DNA of 64,000 bases from Halegenticoccus soli (GCF_002844195.1 NZ_PEND01000001.1:558001-622000); one strand, 5' to 3'. Shown: positions 53,347 to 62,852, counted from the first letter of the stretch. Notes: generated by a model not told the origin, from the sequence alone. Made by a program: numbers and translations.

Positions 53347-54171
53347 ATGCCGACGATACAGACCGCGGACGGCGCCGGAGAACTTCACTACGAGAGCCGC
53401 GGCGACGGTCCGGCGGTGGTGTTCGTCCACGGCGGGTGGATGAGCGGCGAGATGTGGGACGCGCAGGTCCGGCACTTCTCCGACCGGTACCGGGTCGTGA
53501 CGATGGACCTCCTGGGGCACGGCGGAAACGGGGCGACGGAGAGGGAGACCTACTCGGTCGACGGGTTCGCCGACGACGTTCGGCTGCTCCTCGACGAGCT
53601 TTCGATCGACTCGGCGCACGTCTGCGGCCTCTCGCTCGGGAGCCTGGTAGCGCAGTCGTACGCGATTACCCACCCCGACGACGTCCGCGGGCTCGTCCTC
53701 TCCGGCACCATGCGGACGTTCCCCCCGCTGCCGATAACGTCCCTGCAGCAGCGGTTCCTCTTCCCGAAGCTCTGGCTCCGGACGGGGATCAGAACGCTCG
53801 GCCCGAGCGCGTACTTCGCCGGGCTGCTGCAGTGGATCCGGACCGCGGAGGGGCGACCCTGGCTCGCGCTCGACGGCGACGCCCGGGCGTACGCGATGGA
53901 GGAGGTCGGACGCTTCACGACCGACGAGTTCATCAAGGTGTTCGACTCGCTGTACGAGTTCGAACCGCGCGACGCCTCCGACATCGCCGCGCCGACGCTG
54001 ATCGTCCACGGCGACCACGAGGCGAGCACGCTCGTCTCCCAGTCGAAACAGCTCGAAGGGACGATTCCGGACGCCTCGCGCGTGACGATAGACAGCGCGG
54101 GTCACCTGGCGAACATGGACCGGCCCGAGGCGTTCAACCGGGAGCTCGACCGGTTCTTCGGCGCGATTTAG
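53347..54171 (+). CDS. Alpha/beta hydrolase
   Basis: A 274-residue single-domain hydrolase. Features: VVFVHGGWMSGEMW (oxyanion), CGLSLGSLVAQ (Ser about 96), VHGDHEAS (acid) and DSAGHLANMDRP (His). It resembles MhpC-type hydrolases. Its 3' end is convergent with the SDR gene, the same arrangement as at 30656-31571. Confidence 0.9.
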   Translation: MPTIQTADGAGELHYESRGDGPAVVFVHGGWMSGEMWDAQVRHFSDRYRVVTMDLLGHGGNGATERETYSVDGFADDVRLLLDELSIDSAHVCGLSLGSLVAQSYAITHPDDVRGLVLSGTMRTFPPLPITSLQQRFLFPKLWLRTGIRTLGPSAYFAGLLQWIRTAEGRPWLALDGDARAYAMEEVGRFTTDEFIKVFDSLYEFEPRDASDIAAPTLIVHGDHEASTLVSQSKQLEGTIPDASRVTIDSAGHLANMDRPEAFNRELDRFFGAI

Positions 54172-54199
54172 GCCTGATCGACGCGTCCCGCTCGTCGCC

Positions 54200-55021
54200 T
54201 CAGAGCAGGCGCTGGAGCAGGCTGAACGCCTTGTCGCGGACCCTGGTCGGAACGACGACCCCGAGCGGGAGCACTTTTCCGTAGGGCCCGAGCCGGTACC
54301 GGGTGCCGGGATTCGGGTCGCTCGCCGCGTCGGCGATGACCGACGCGACGTCCTCCGGTTGGATCGCGCCTGGGGCCCTGTCGATCGTCCTGCGGCTGCT
54401 GTAGAGCCTGTCGAACCACTCGTACGCCCCCGTCCGCTCCCGGTCGTCCTTCCGTCGGAGCGCCGTCTCGCCGAAGCGCGTCTCGACCGGCCCGGGCTCG
54501 ATCAGCACGACGTCGATCCCGTGGTTCGCCACCTCCGCCCTGAGCGCGTCGCTCATCCCTTCGAGCGCGAACTTCGAGCCGCAGTACGCGCCCTGCCCGA
54601 TCATCGCCGTCCGGCCGTAGACGCTCGACACGTTGACGATCGTTCCCCCGCCGCGACGGCGCATCGACGGAAGGACGGCTCTCGTGACCCGGTGCGGGCC
54701 GAAGGCGTTGACCTCGAACTGCTCTCTGAGACGATCGATCGGTAGCTCCTCCAGGGGGCCGATCTGCCCGTACCCCGCGTTGTTGACAAGGCAGTCGACG
54801 CAACCGGCGTCGTCGACGACGTGCTCGACGGCACCTTCCACGCTCGCGTCGTCCGTCACGTCGAGCTCGACCGCCTCGCACCCGAGCGCTTCGAGGTCGG
54901 ACAGCTCACCCGGATCGGGATCCGTCGCGTACACGTCCCACCCTCGCTCCCGGAAGGTTCTGGCCGTCTCGTGGCCGATACCCGACGAACAGCCGGTGAT
55001 CACGACCGCGTCTCTCGCCAT
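54200..55021 (-). CDS. Short-chain dehydrogenase/reductase
   Basis: A 273-residue classical SDR. The cofactor motif is TGCSSGIG (9-16), followed by LVNNAGYGQIG, and the catalytic Tyr-x3-Lys is in GAYCGSKFAL (about Y146/K150). The acidic residue after the second strand (ATDPDPGE) suggests NAD rather than NADP. Substrate unknown. A fragment of a relative lies at 31447-31571. Confidence 0.93.
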   Translation of the reverse strand: MARDAVVITGCSSGIGHETARTFRERGWDVYATDPDPGELSDLEALGCEAVELDVTDDASVEGAVEHVVDDAGCVDCLVNNAGYGQIGPLEELPIDRLREQFEVNAFGPHRVTRAVLPSMRRRGGGTIVNVSSVYGRTAMIGQGAYCGSKFALEGMSDALRAEVANHGIDVVLIEPGPVETRFGETALRRKDDRERTGAYEWFDRLYSSRRTIDRAPGAIQPEDVASVIADAASDPNPGTRYRLGPYGKVLPLGVVVPTRVRDKAFSLLQRLL

Positions 55022-55212
55022 ACCGCTCGTTCGGACCCGCGACAGTTAATCGCCGGTACCGCCGGAACCCGAGACAGTCGTTCCCCGTAACCGGTTCGTG
55101 CGACGTTTGGACCCCAGTTTTCATTGAGTATCACCCCGATACTATCGACGGGTGTACCGGGCCGCCCGCCGCGGCGCGACCGCGCTCGGCCGAACCAACC
55201 AGGTGGGAACCG

Positions 55213-56202
55213 ATGAACCCGACGTCCACGAGACCGATCGATGAGAGCGCGGTCGACCGAACGCGCGGTCCCGGGGGGCGGACCGACGAGCCCGACATTC
55301 CCCCCTCAGGTCGGCTCTCGCGGTTGGCCTCCGCTCGACTCTCGAGGTCGATCGGAGCGCAGCCGTTCGTCCCGCCCGTCTTCGCGCCGACGACGGAAAC
55401 CGAGCGGGGTCGCCTCCTGGACGAGTATCCGTACGTCCGCGTCGGCGACGGTCCGCGGACGCTCGTCGTCCTCCCCGGGTTCGGCGACGCGATGTTCGAC
55501 GGCGACTACCCCCCGGCCGCCGCCTGGGCGCTCGGTGCGTACTACCGTCGGCTCGCCGACGAGTACGCGGTCTACCTCCTGAGCCGTCCGCGCGGGCTTC
55601 CGGAGGGGCAGACGATCGGCGAGATGGCGGACGGTCACGCCCGCGTGTTCGAGGAGGCGCTCGGTCCGGCCTCCGTGCTCGGCCTCTCGATGGGCGGGAT
55701 GATCGCACAGCGGTTCGCCGCCCGCCGTCCGGACCTGGTCGAACGGCTCGTGCTGGGCGTCACGGGCGGCCGCGTGGACGAGGAGGGCCGCCCGATCGTC
55801 CGCCGGATGGAGCGGGACGCCCGCGAGCGCGACTGGTTCTCGATCCGCGCCGAGCTGGCGAGGCGCATGTTCTCGGACTGGCGGCGGTTCCTGTACCCGC
55901 CGATGATCCAGTCCGCCGGGCGTTTCGTCCTCCCGCGGCCGGCCGTGGCGTCGGACGTGTGGGTGTCGCTGCGGGCCATCCTCGAGTACGACGGGACCGA
56001 TGAACTCGGGGAGATCGAGGTTCCGACGCTCGTCGTCGTCGGGACGGACGACGTCTTCTTCCCGGAGCGCACGCTGCGGGAGACGGCGGAGGGGATCCCG
56101 GACGCGGAGCTGCACCTGATTCGCGGCGCGAAACACGGCGCGTTCCACGAGCGGAAACGCGAGTTCGACGCGAGGGTGGCGGCGTTCCTCGACGCGCGGT
56201 GA
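55213..56202 (+). CDS. Alpha/beta hydrolase
   Basis: A 329-residue hydrolase with a disordered N-terminus of about 55 residues. The core has LVVLPGFGDAMFDGDYPPAA, LGLSMGGMIAQ (nucleophile), VVVGTDDVFFP (acid) and RGAKHGAFHE (His). The family resembles esterases or epoxide-hydrolase-like enzymes. The in-frame ATG at 55213 is retained, but the true start may be near 55400. Confidence 0.85.
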   Translation: MNPTSTRPIDESAVDRTRGPGGRTDEPDIPPSGRLSRLASARLSRSIGAQPFVPPVFAPTTETERGRLLDEYPYVRVGDGPRTLVVLPGFGDAMFDGDYPPAAAWALGAYYRRLADEYAVYLLSRPRGLPEGQTIGEMADGHARVFEEALGPASVLGLSMGGMIAQRFAARRPDLVERLVLGVTGGRVDEEGRPIVRRMERDARERDWFSIRAELARRMFSDWRRFLYPPMIQSAGRFVLPRPAVASDVWVSLRAILEYDGTDELGEIEVPTLVVVGTDDVFFPERTLRETAEGIPDAELHLIRGAKHGAFHERKREFDARVAAFLDAR

Positions 56203-56235
56203 GGCGGCGGGTTCGCGACCCGCGACCGCACCCGG

Positions 56236-57336
56236 CTACGACCGCCGCGCGAACCACTCGCAGACTCTCGGCCACCACTTCTCGTGCGCCTCCCGCGAGA
56301 CCGACAGGCCGACGTGCCCGGTCGGAAACTCGATGACCTCCGTGTCCTCGCTCGCGACGGCGTCGAGGAAGGGGAGGCTGGACTCGGCGGGGACGAACTG
56401 GTCGTCCCGGCCGACGATCAAGAGCACCGGCGCGTCGACGTTCGAGAGGTCGACCCGGCGGCCGCTCACCGTCAGCTCGTTCTCCATCAGCGCGTTCTCG
56501 CGGATCAGCTCGTCGACGAACTGCCGGTACACCTCCCCGGTCACGTCCGGGCCGTCGGCGCTCCAGAGGAGCCGCCGGGCGAAGTGTTCGACGTACTCCT
56601 CGTCGTCGAAGCGGTCCCACAGCCGCAGCGGGTTCGCGACGGCGTACTCGACCGGCTTGCGCAGTCCGAACCCCAGATCGAGCAGCGGAGCCGGCACGTT
56701 GCCGAGCGCGTCCCTGAACCGGGAGGCGTCCTGCCGCTCTACGATCCCTTTGAGCCGGAACACCCCGCCGTCGACGTTGTAGTCGAGCGGCGGCCCCTGC
56801 AGCCCCAGCGTCGCGACTTTTTCGGGGTACAGCGCCGCGTACATCGCGCACAGCGGCGCGCCGGTCGAGTACCCGACGAGGTGAACCCCGTCGGCCCCCG
56901 TCTCCTCGCGGGCGGCGTCGACGCAGTTGTCGAGGTAGCGACCGACGTAGTCGTCCAGCCCGACGTGCGCGTCGAGTCTCGACGGGTAGCCCCAGTCGAT
57001 CAGGTACACGTCGAAGCCCCGTTCGAGGAACCGGCGGATCACGCTCCGATCCGGTTCGAGGTCGACGATGAACGGCCGGTTGACGAACGCGTAGGCGTAC
57101 AGCACCGGCACGTCGCGCCGCTCCGCCGCGTCGGACTCGTACCGCCGGAGCGCGAGCTTGTTCTCCGCGTGAACGACCTCGTGCGGCGTCTCCTCGATCT
57201 CGACGGTCGCCATCCGGCGGAGCCGATCGGGGACGAGGGTCGCCTTCTCGGCGTCCGCCGCCGCCCTCTTCCACGCCTGTCGCTGCAGGGAAAACGGATT
57301 CGAGCTCGGGCTAGGGTTAGGATTCGTGGGACTCAT
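56236..57336 (-). CDS. PHA synthase (PhaC)-like alpha/beta hydrolase with serine nucleophile
   Basis: A 366-residue protein closely following class III PhaC layout: DVYLIDWGYPS, VGRYLDNCVDAA, RRVDLSNVDAPVLLIVGRDD and PTGHVGLSVSREAHEKWWPR. The lipase-box nucleophile, normally Cys in PhaC (G-x-C-x-G), is serine here: GYSTG at 155-159. It could be an esterase, a depolymerase-like paralogue or a weak synthase. No phaE or granule gene is adjacent. Confidence 0.85.
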   Translation of the reverse strand: MSPTNPNPSPSSNPFSLQRQAWKRAAADAEKATLVPDRLRRMATVEIEETPHEVVHAENKLALRRYESDAAERRDVPVLYAYAFVNRPFIVDLEPDRSVIRRFLERGFDVYLIDWGYPSRLDAHVGLDDYVGRYLDNCVDAAREETGADGVHLVGYSTGAPLCAMYAALYPEKVATLGLQGPPLDYNVDGGVFRLKGIVERQDASRFRDALGNVPAPLLDLGFGLRKPVEYAVANPLRLWDRFDDEEYVEHFARRLLWSADGPDVTGEVYRQFVDELIRENALMENELTVSGRRVDLSNVDAPVLLIVGRDDQFVPAESSLPFLDAVASEDTEVIEFPTGHVGLSVSREAHEKWWPRVCEWFARRS

Positions 57337-57450
57337 AGCTGGGTACTCGGTGGAACCGCTAGGTACGGGCGGCGGGTGCTTGAACGTGGACCCGACCGTC
57401 GGAAGACCGGAACCTCCCGCCTCGATCACGGTTCGCCGAATCTGAAAGTC

Positions 57451-57492
57451 GGCGCTTCGAGCCGATCCGACGGCGCTTCGCGCCGATCCGCC
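57451..57492 (+). repeat. Two tandem 21-base units upstream of the KTSC gene
   Basis: GGCGCTTCGAGCCGATCCGAC followed by GGCGCTTCGCGCCGATCCGCC, two differences. Located about 40 bases ahead of ATG 57530; may be a regulator site or chance slippage. Confidence 0.55.
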
Positions 57493-57529
57493 GGAGCGTT
57501 GAGGGCGACGAAGCGCGTACCCGGGGACG

Positions 57530-57877
57530 ATGAAGGCAGTCACCGAGAGCGGCCGGGAGATCGAGTGCGCGGAGATCGAAGAGAGCGCCCACGGCGTCGA
57601 CCTCTACGACGCCGAGCGGAATCGTGTGGGGTACGTGCCCTACGACCGACTCGCGTACGTCGCCGAGATCCGGACGCCGGTCGAGTCGAGCAGCCTCAAG
57701 AGCGTCGGGTACGACCCCGACGACGAGACGCTCGAGATCGAATTCCACAGCGGCGGGGTCTACCGGTACCGCGACGTGCCGCGGCGGGTGTACCAGGAGC
57801 TCCTCAGCGCGTCGTCGCACGGATCGTACTTCCACGAACACGTCCGGGGGCAGTACGACTACCGCCGGCTCAGGTAA
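57530..57877 (+). CDS. KTSC-domain protein
   Basis: A 115-residue protein whose C-terminal half is a KTSC domain: SSLKSVGYDPDDETLEIEFH, then GVYRYRDVPRRVYQELLS and the final GSYFHEHVRGQY. KTSC is a small domain of unknown role, sometimes linked to lysyl-tRNA synthetase-like or phage proteins. The N-terminal half is acidic with no recognised motif. Confidence 0.88.
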   Translation: MKAVTESGREIECAEIEESAHGVDLYDAERNRVGYVPYDRLAYVAEIRTPVESSSLKSVGYDPDDETLEIEFHSGGVYRYRDVPRRVYQELLSASSHGSYFHEHVRGQYDYRRLR

Positions 57878-57946
57878 ACGCGCCCCGGTCGACACCCGAC
57901 CGCCGAAAGCGGCCCCTCGCGGTCGGCGGCGGCCCGTCCGCGGATC

Positions 57947-59254
57947 TCAGGCCGCCCCCCGCCTGTCGAGTTCCTCGATCAGCCGGTCGGCCAGCGACTG
58001 TAGCGACTCGTCCGGTAGCTCTCCGAGGTTCGCGGCGATCTCCTCCACCGCCTCGTCCGCCCGCTCGGCGTCAGTCGGCTCCCCGGTTTCTTCGGCCTTC
58101 TCGGCCTCCTCGACCTCCTCGGCCCTTCCCGCCTCTTCTGACTCGTCCGGCCCGGCCGACTCGTCCGCGCGGTCCTCCCCCACCGGTCCGTCTGTCCCCT
58201 CCGCGTCTTCCGCCTCCTCCCCGTCCTCTGCCTCCTCCCCGGCGCCTTCCGCTTCTTCATCGGCGGGCTCGTCGGCCTCGGCGCTCTCTGCCGACTCGCC
58301 GCCCTCGTCGGACTTTTCGTCCTCCCTCGACTCCCGGCCCTCTTCCGCCTCGCCGGCCGCCTCTCCGGTCGCTTTTTCCCCGGCCACCTCCCGCTCTTCG
58401 CCCGGTTCGCTCTCCTCTTCGGCCGTCTTCGCCTCCCCCGACTCTTCCGATTCCTCGGACTCTCCCGACTCCTCCGATTCCTCGGCCTCTTGCCCCTCCG
58501 CTTCCGTCTCTTCGGATTCCTCTTCGTCTCCACTCCGTTCGGCATCCCCTTCACCTTCCGCGCCCTGGTCCTCCCGCTCGTCCGCGTCGGTCGCTTCCCC
58601 CTCCCCCGATCGATCTTCGTCCGCCGATCGGTCGGCCGCAGTTCCGGATTCGGATTCGGTTTCGGATTCGCCGTCCGTCCCGTCCTCGCCGACGCCTTCG
58701 ATGAGGATCCGCTTCGCCTCCCGCGCGCCCGTCTCGACGGTGTCTCGGAGCTGCTCCGCCTCCGATTCGCCCTCGTCGCTCCCCGGTTCGAGGAACTCCG
58801 TCAGTTCGGTGTCCCCGTCCGACTCGACGAGCGAACCGATTGCCTCGCCCAGCGTCTCGCCGAGCCGCCGACCGACGGCCTCGCCGAGCGCCCGGCCGAG
58901 CGCGGCGCCGATCGACCGCGCGGCGGAGTCGAGCGTCCCGTCGTCCCCCGCGTCGGCCGCTCGTTCGTCGGATCCGCCCGCCGCCTCGGTTCCGTCGCGG
59001 CCGAACGCGGAGGACGCGTACGCCGCGAGTCGGCGGCCGACGGCCTCGCCGATCTCCGCGCCGAGCGCGTCGCCGAGGGTCCGTCCGAGGCGGCCGCCGA
59101 ACTCGCGGCCGAACGTCTCCCAGAAGATCGCGGTGTCGGGTCCCTCCTCCAGGTCGAGTTCCTCCGAGATCCCTTCGAGGTCGGACCTCGCTCGTTCGAG
59201 TAGTTCAACGACGCTGCCTCCGCCGGTCGGCGTTTTGAGATTCTGATCGCTCAT
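57947..59254 (-). CDS. Protein with two glycine-zipper helices and a long acidic disordered region
   Basis: A 435-residue protein I do not recognise. Residues about 45-80 and 105-145 are helices with Gly every fourth residue (GRLGRTLGDALGAEIGEAVG and GRALGEAVGRRLGETLGEAI). Residues about 175-395 are almost entirely Glu, Asp, Ser, Gly and Ala, in EES/EEA-type runs. The last about 35 residues are helical (ESLQSLADRLIEELDRRG). GGTGA lies 5-6 bases before ATG 59254. The gene precedes gvpO in the same direction of the map, with gvpO upstream in transcription, and could form or regulate a protein shell or membrane patch. This is inference. Confidence 0.75.
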   Translation of the reverse strand: MSDQNLKTPTGGGSVVELLERARSDLEGISEELDLEEGPDTAIFWETFGREFGGRLGRTLGDALGAEIGEAVGRRLAAYASSAFGRDGTEAAGGSDERAADAGDDGTLDSAARSIGAALGRALGEAVGRRLGETLGEAIGSLVESDGDTELTEFLEPGSDEGESEAEQLRDTVETGAREAKRILIEGVGEDGTDGESETESESGTAADRSADEDRSGEGEATDADEREDQGAEGEGDAERSGDEEESEETEAEGQEAEESEESGESEESEESGEAKTAEEESEPGEEREVAGEKATGEAAGEAEEGRESREDEKSDEGGESAESAEADEPADEEAEGAGEEAEDGEEAEDAEGTDGPVGEDRADESAGPDESEEAGRAEEVEEAEKAEETGEPTDAERADEAVEEIAANLGELPDESLQSLADRLIEELDRRGAA

Positions 59255-59370
59255 GGCGTTCACCTTACTTCCGGTCCGCAGCCACGCGTCACGCGGGCGG
59301 GTCCTCGCCGCAACGGTCCTCGCAGCAACGGTCCTCGCCCGCCACGGCCCTCAAGCGCGCCGCGGCGGCG

Positions 59371-59757
59371 CTACGTCGGTTCGCGCTTCCGCCTGTCGAA
59401 CTCGCTCCGGCGGTACCGCTCGACCCGGCGGAACTCGTCGACGCTTCCCGACTCGTCGACCCGGAGGTCGTACCGACCGAGGATGTCCTGCGTGTCGGGC
59501 ACCGATCGGCGTTCGATCACCTCGACGCCGACCGTCCAGCCGCCGTCGCCGGGGCTGACCTCGACGATCCCGTCGACGGGCCGCCGCAGTATCTTCTCGG
59601 CCGTGTCCCGGACCGCCTCGCGCACGGCGCGGACGTCGGCCGGCTTCGCGCCCCCTCTCGCGCCTTCGAGCGCGTCCGTGAGGCGCTCACGGGTCTCGCC
59701 GAGTGACTGTTCCCGCTCCGGTTCGGCGTCGGATGTGGACTCGGCCACGCGTTTCAC
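59371..59757 (-). CDS. gvpO: Gas vesicle protein GvpO homologue
   Basis: A 128-residue protein with the GvpO core: VDGIVEVSPGDGGWTVGVEV, then PDTQDILGRYDLRVDE and VERYRRSEFDR. An N-terminal helical charged region precedes it. In haloarchaea gvpO belongs to gas vesicle clusters, but no gvpA, gvpC, gvpN or accessory gvp gene is in this window. The start GTG 59757 lies about 28 bases after a weak TATA-like element; GTG 59748 is an alternative. Confidence 0.82.
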   Translation of the reverse strand: MKRVAESTSDAEPEREQSLGETRERLTDALEGARGGAKPADVRAVREAVRDTAEKILRRPVDGIVEVSPGDGGWTVGVEVIERRSVPDTQDILGRYDLRVDESGSVDEFRRVERYRRSEFDRRKREPT

Positions 59758-59889
59758 CCACCTGAGTCGTCGGTCCGGACGGTCATAATCGTTCTTCAGG
59801 TAGGAATATTGGATTTTCACCCGTAAGTCGATGAAAGTTGCGGGGCGGGCGGAACGCATTCGTCGTTCGCGGCCGAACGTGCGGGTGAC

Positions 59890-60129
59890 ATGACCGCGGA
59901 GTTCTCGGACGAGCAGGTGGGAAAGCGCGTGATCGACCGGCGCGGAAACGTGATCGGCACCGTGAGCGAGGTCCGGGACGGCGAACTGTACGTCGAGCTC
60001 GGCCCGGACGCCGACAGGGAGACGCTGGACGACCTCGGGTGGGGGCGGATCGTCAACCAGGAGGTGCACCACCTGGAGGCGCGGTTCGTCACGGACACGA
60101 CGGACGAGACGGTTCGACTGCGGGTGTAG
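59890..60129 (+). CDS. PRC-barrel domain protein
   Basis: A 79-residue stand-alone PRC barrel. EQVGKRVIDRRGNVIGTVSE and the following strands match the fold. PRC barrels occur in RimM, the photosynthetic reaction centre and small archaeal proteins; here the role is unknown. It is divergent from gvpO. Confidence 0.9.
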   Translation: MTAEFSDEQVGKRVIDRRGNVIGTVSEVRDGELYVELGPDADRETLDDLGWGRIVNQEVHHLEARFVTDTTDETVRLRV

Positions 60130-60218
60130 TTGCTCGGCGGCCGGGCGGCGCGCTCGGCGGCGATCGGCGACGGCCGCCGAGAGTCGGCTTTACGTTCGCC
60201 GCGCCCCGACGTCCGGGC

Positions 60219-60866
60219 ATGCTCGTCCTCGGAGACGCGCACGCCGACGACCCGGAGAAGCGCCGGGCGCTCCTCGCCGCCTACCGCGACGCCGGCGAGG
60301 CGATCGCGCTGCAGCTGGGCGATCTGCTCCACTACGAGGTGCCCGTCCCCACGTGGTTCATCGCGGGGAACAACGAGGACTTCGACGCCGTCGAGGCGCT
60401 GAGGCGCGGCGACGCCGCGCTCGACGGCGGGGCGAACCGCCCGCGGCTGTTGGCCAGCACGGCGGTCGATCTGGAGGGCGTCCGCGTGGCGGGCCTCTCC
60501 GGAAACTACGCTCCGACCCAGTACGACCGTCCTCGATCGGAGCTGTCTGGCGACCGCCGCCGACACTTCACCCGCGAGGACGTCGAACGGGCGAAGGCGC
60601 TCGACGACGTGGACGTCCTCCTCGTTCACGAAGCGCCGCACGGACTGCTCTCGTTCGGCTACGATCCTGGCTGCGAGCCGGTCGACGAACTCCTGTCGGC
60701 GCTGGAGCCGGCCCTCTGTCTCGTCGGACACTACCACCGGCACGCCGAGGCGACGATCGGCGGGATCCGCGTCGTCAGCCTCGCGCCGGCCTGGGAGCGC
60801 TACTACGTGCTCGACCCGGCGACGCTCGCGCTCGAACGGTACGAGACCCCCGCGGACGGGGAGTGA
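60219..60866 (+). CDS. Metallophosphoesterase
   Basis: A 215-residue calcineurin-like phosphoesterase. Metal motifs occur in the usual order: GDAHADD, QLGDLLHY, IAGNNEDFD, VHEAPHG and VGHYHRHAEA. It would hydrolyse a phosphate ester or phosphodiester; the substrate is unknown. The ATG at 60219 starts right at the fold. Confidence 0.9.
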   Translation: MLVLGDAHADDPEKRRALLAAYRDAGEAIALQLGDLLHYEVPVPTWFIAGNNEDFDAVEALRRGDAALDGGANRPRLLASTAVDLEGVRVAGLSGNYAPTQYDRPRSELSGDRRRHFTREDVERAKALDDVDVLLVHEAPHGLLSFGYDPGCEPVDELLSALEPALCLVGHYHRHAEATIGGIRVVSLAPAWERYYVLDPATLALERYETPADGE

Positions 60867-60981
60867 ACGCGGACGATCAGCCCGTTCGGACGATCGTCAG
60901 TCCGGACGACCGTTCGGTTCGAACGACGGTGCCCGCGGCGGACGTGTCTCTCCGCCGAACGACGGAACGATTTACTCGCTG

Positions 60982-62034
60982 GTGACCGTACGCCGTCGCG
61001 TGCTGCGACGCGAGTTCCTGTCTGGCGTGATCGGCTCCGCTGCCGGCTCCGCCGCGCTTTTCGACCCCGACCCCGATCCGAGCCGCCGAACGTACCGGAA
61101 CCCCGTCTTCGGGGAGGTGTTCGCCGATCCGACCGTCGTCCGCGCGGACGACGGGACGTTCTACGCGTACGCGACGTACAACGACTGGGGGCAGCCCTGG
61201 CGGCGGCCGCTGGTCCCGATCGCCCGCTCCGAAACGCTCGTCGAGTGGGAGCGCGCGGGCGAGGCGTTCGCGGAGAAACCGGGTTGGACCGGGGACGACG
61301 GGCTGTGGGCCCCCGACATCGCTCGTCTCGCGGGCAGGTACGTGCTCTACTACGCCGTCGCGCAGTTCGGCGAGCGGAATCCGGCCATCGGCGTCGCCGT
61401 CTCCGACTCGCCGGCCGGGCCGTTCGAGGACCGCGGCCCCCTCCTCCGGAGCGCCGAGATCGGCGTCCCCAACACCATCGATCCGGAACTCCTCGTCGAC
61501 GACGGCGTCCCGTACCTGTTCTTCGGGAGCCACCGGGGCATCTACGGCGTCCGACTCGCGCCCGGCGGGCTGTCGCTCGCCGGCGAGCCGTTTCAGATCG
61601 CCGGTAGGGGCGTCGAAGCGGCGTGTCTCGTCCGCCGAAACGGTCGGTACTACTTCTTCGGCTCGCGGGGCACCTGCTGTGAGGGCGCTGAGAGCACCTA
61701 CCGCGTCGTCGTCGGTCGGGCGCCCTCGCTCCGCGGCCCGTACCGGAACCGCGCCGGCGAGCCGCTCAGCCGCGCGCCGGGGACGACGATCCTGCGCGGC
61801 GACGATACGTTCGCCGGTCCCGGTCACAACGCGATCGTTCGAGACGACGACGGCGCGGACTGGATCGTCTACCACGCCTACGAGCGAATGGACCCGTGGG
61901 CCGGCCCGATCCCGCGGCGAGTGCTCATGATCGACCGACTCCGCTGGGCCGACGGGTGGCCGACGGTCGCGGGACGCTCGCCAAGCGAGCGCGCGCGCCG
62001 GCCGGCGACGGGGTCGGGCGGCCTCTTCGGCTGA
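60982..62034 (+). CDS. GH43-type glycosidase-like secreted protein
   Basis: A 350-residue five-bladed beta-propeller protein of glycoside hydrolase family 43 type. The three acids have candidates in FADPTVVRADDG, TIDPELLVDDG and GVEAACLVRRNG. The N-terminus RRREF-type Tat motif (VLRREFLSGVIGS) suggests export. It may act on arabinan- or xylan-like side chains; this is family-level inference. The start is GTG 60982. Confidence 0.85.
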   Translation: MTVRRRVLRREFLSGVIGSAAGSAALFDPDPDPSRRTYRNPVFGEVFADPTVVRADDGTFYAYATYNDWGQPWRRPLVPIARSETLVEWERAGEAFAEKPGWTGDDGLWAPDIARLAGRYVLYYAVAQFGERNPAIGVAVSDSPAGPFEDRGPLLRSAEIGVPNTIDPELLVDDGVPYLFFGSHRGIYGVRLAPGGLSLAGEPFQIAGRGVEAACLVRRNGRYYFFGSRGTCCEGAESTYRVVVGRAPSLRGPYRNRAGEPLSRAPGTTILRGDDTFAGPGHNAIVRDDDGADWIVYHAYERMDPWAGPIPRRVLMIDRLRWADGWPTVAGRSPSERARRPATGSGGLFG

Positions 62035-62219
62035 GCGGCGGTGGCCGGCGAGTGGCCGACGAGGCCGCGGCGGTCTCGTCCCCGGAGGACCTCGCGGTTC
62101 CGGCGGCGGACGACGACCTCCTGGAGCGGACGCGGCGGGTCCAGGGGGCCGATACCCACCCGGGGCTGCGCCCCCGGCGGACGATCGGCGACGGCGGCCC
62201 CGGTCCAGTCCTGCCCCGT

Positions 62220-62675
62220 CTACTCCGACTCCTCGACGAGCCACCGGCCGATCGCCCGGCACAGCCGATCGACCGCCCGCTCCGGGGACACCTCGTCCGT
62301 GTCGATCGTCACGTCGGCGTCGGGTTCCTCGAAGCGGCGGTAGATGGCGCGGACGCCCCGTTCGTCGATCGGCTCCGCCCGCTCTTCGTTCCGCCGGAGG
62401 CAGGTCTCCAGGTCGGCCGCGAGGTAGACGACCTTCGCGTCGCCCAGGTCGCGGAACCGCTCCCGCCACTCGCGCCTGTAGAAGGTCCCGTCGAGGAGCC
62501 AGTTCGACCCCGGCGCGTCGGCGACCCGCTCCGACATCCGATCGTAGGGGCGCCGGGAGAAATCGTCCGAGTGGAGGAGTTCGAACGAGTGCCCGGCGGC
62601 GGCGAGCCGATCCCAGAGCCGCGTCGCGACGGTCGTCTTCCCCGACCCGGGCGGCCCGCACAGGACGACGATCAC
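62220..62675 (-). CDS. Small P-loop kinase-like protein
   Basis: A 151-residue P-loop protein. Walker A is GPPGSGKT (7-14), and LLHSDDFSRRPYDRM and LLDGTFYRREWR are typical of small zeta-toxin/adenylyl-sulfate-kinase or tRNA(Sec)-kinase-like ATPases. The substrate is unknown. The start is GTG at 62675. Bases 62035-62219 on the downstream side hold no gene. Confidence 0.85.
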   Translation of the reverse strand: MIVVLCGPPGSGKTTVATRLWDRLAAAGHSFELLHSDDFSRRPYDRMSERVADAPGSNWLLDGTFYRREWRERFRDLGDAKVVYLAADLETCLRRNEERAEPIDERGVRAIYRRFEEPDADVTIDTDEVSPERAVDRLCRAIGRWLVEESE

Positions 62676-62852
62676 GGTCGCCGACGCCTACGCGCGGGGC
62701 GCGCAAAAGTGACGCGGCGGCGGAGTTCGGTGCGGCTGATCGCCTGCGCGTCGTCGAACGGCCTCGCGCCAGCGCCGACTCGCAGAGCGCCGCCGTCGGC
62801 GAACTGCGCGGCGTGTCACCAGGACACATGACTAACGGGAATAATCCGATCC

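Noticed and set aside
56284-58704. 806-residue plus-strand open frame
   Set aside because: Runs antisense to phaC-like and acidic-protein genes; the proline/arginine-rich part is the mirror of GA/GC-rich codons.
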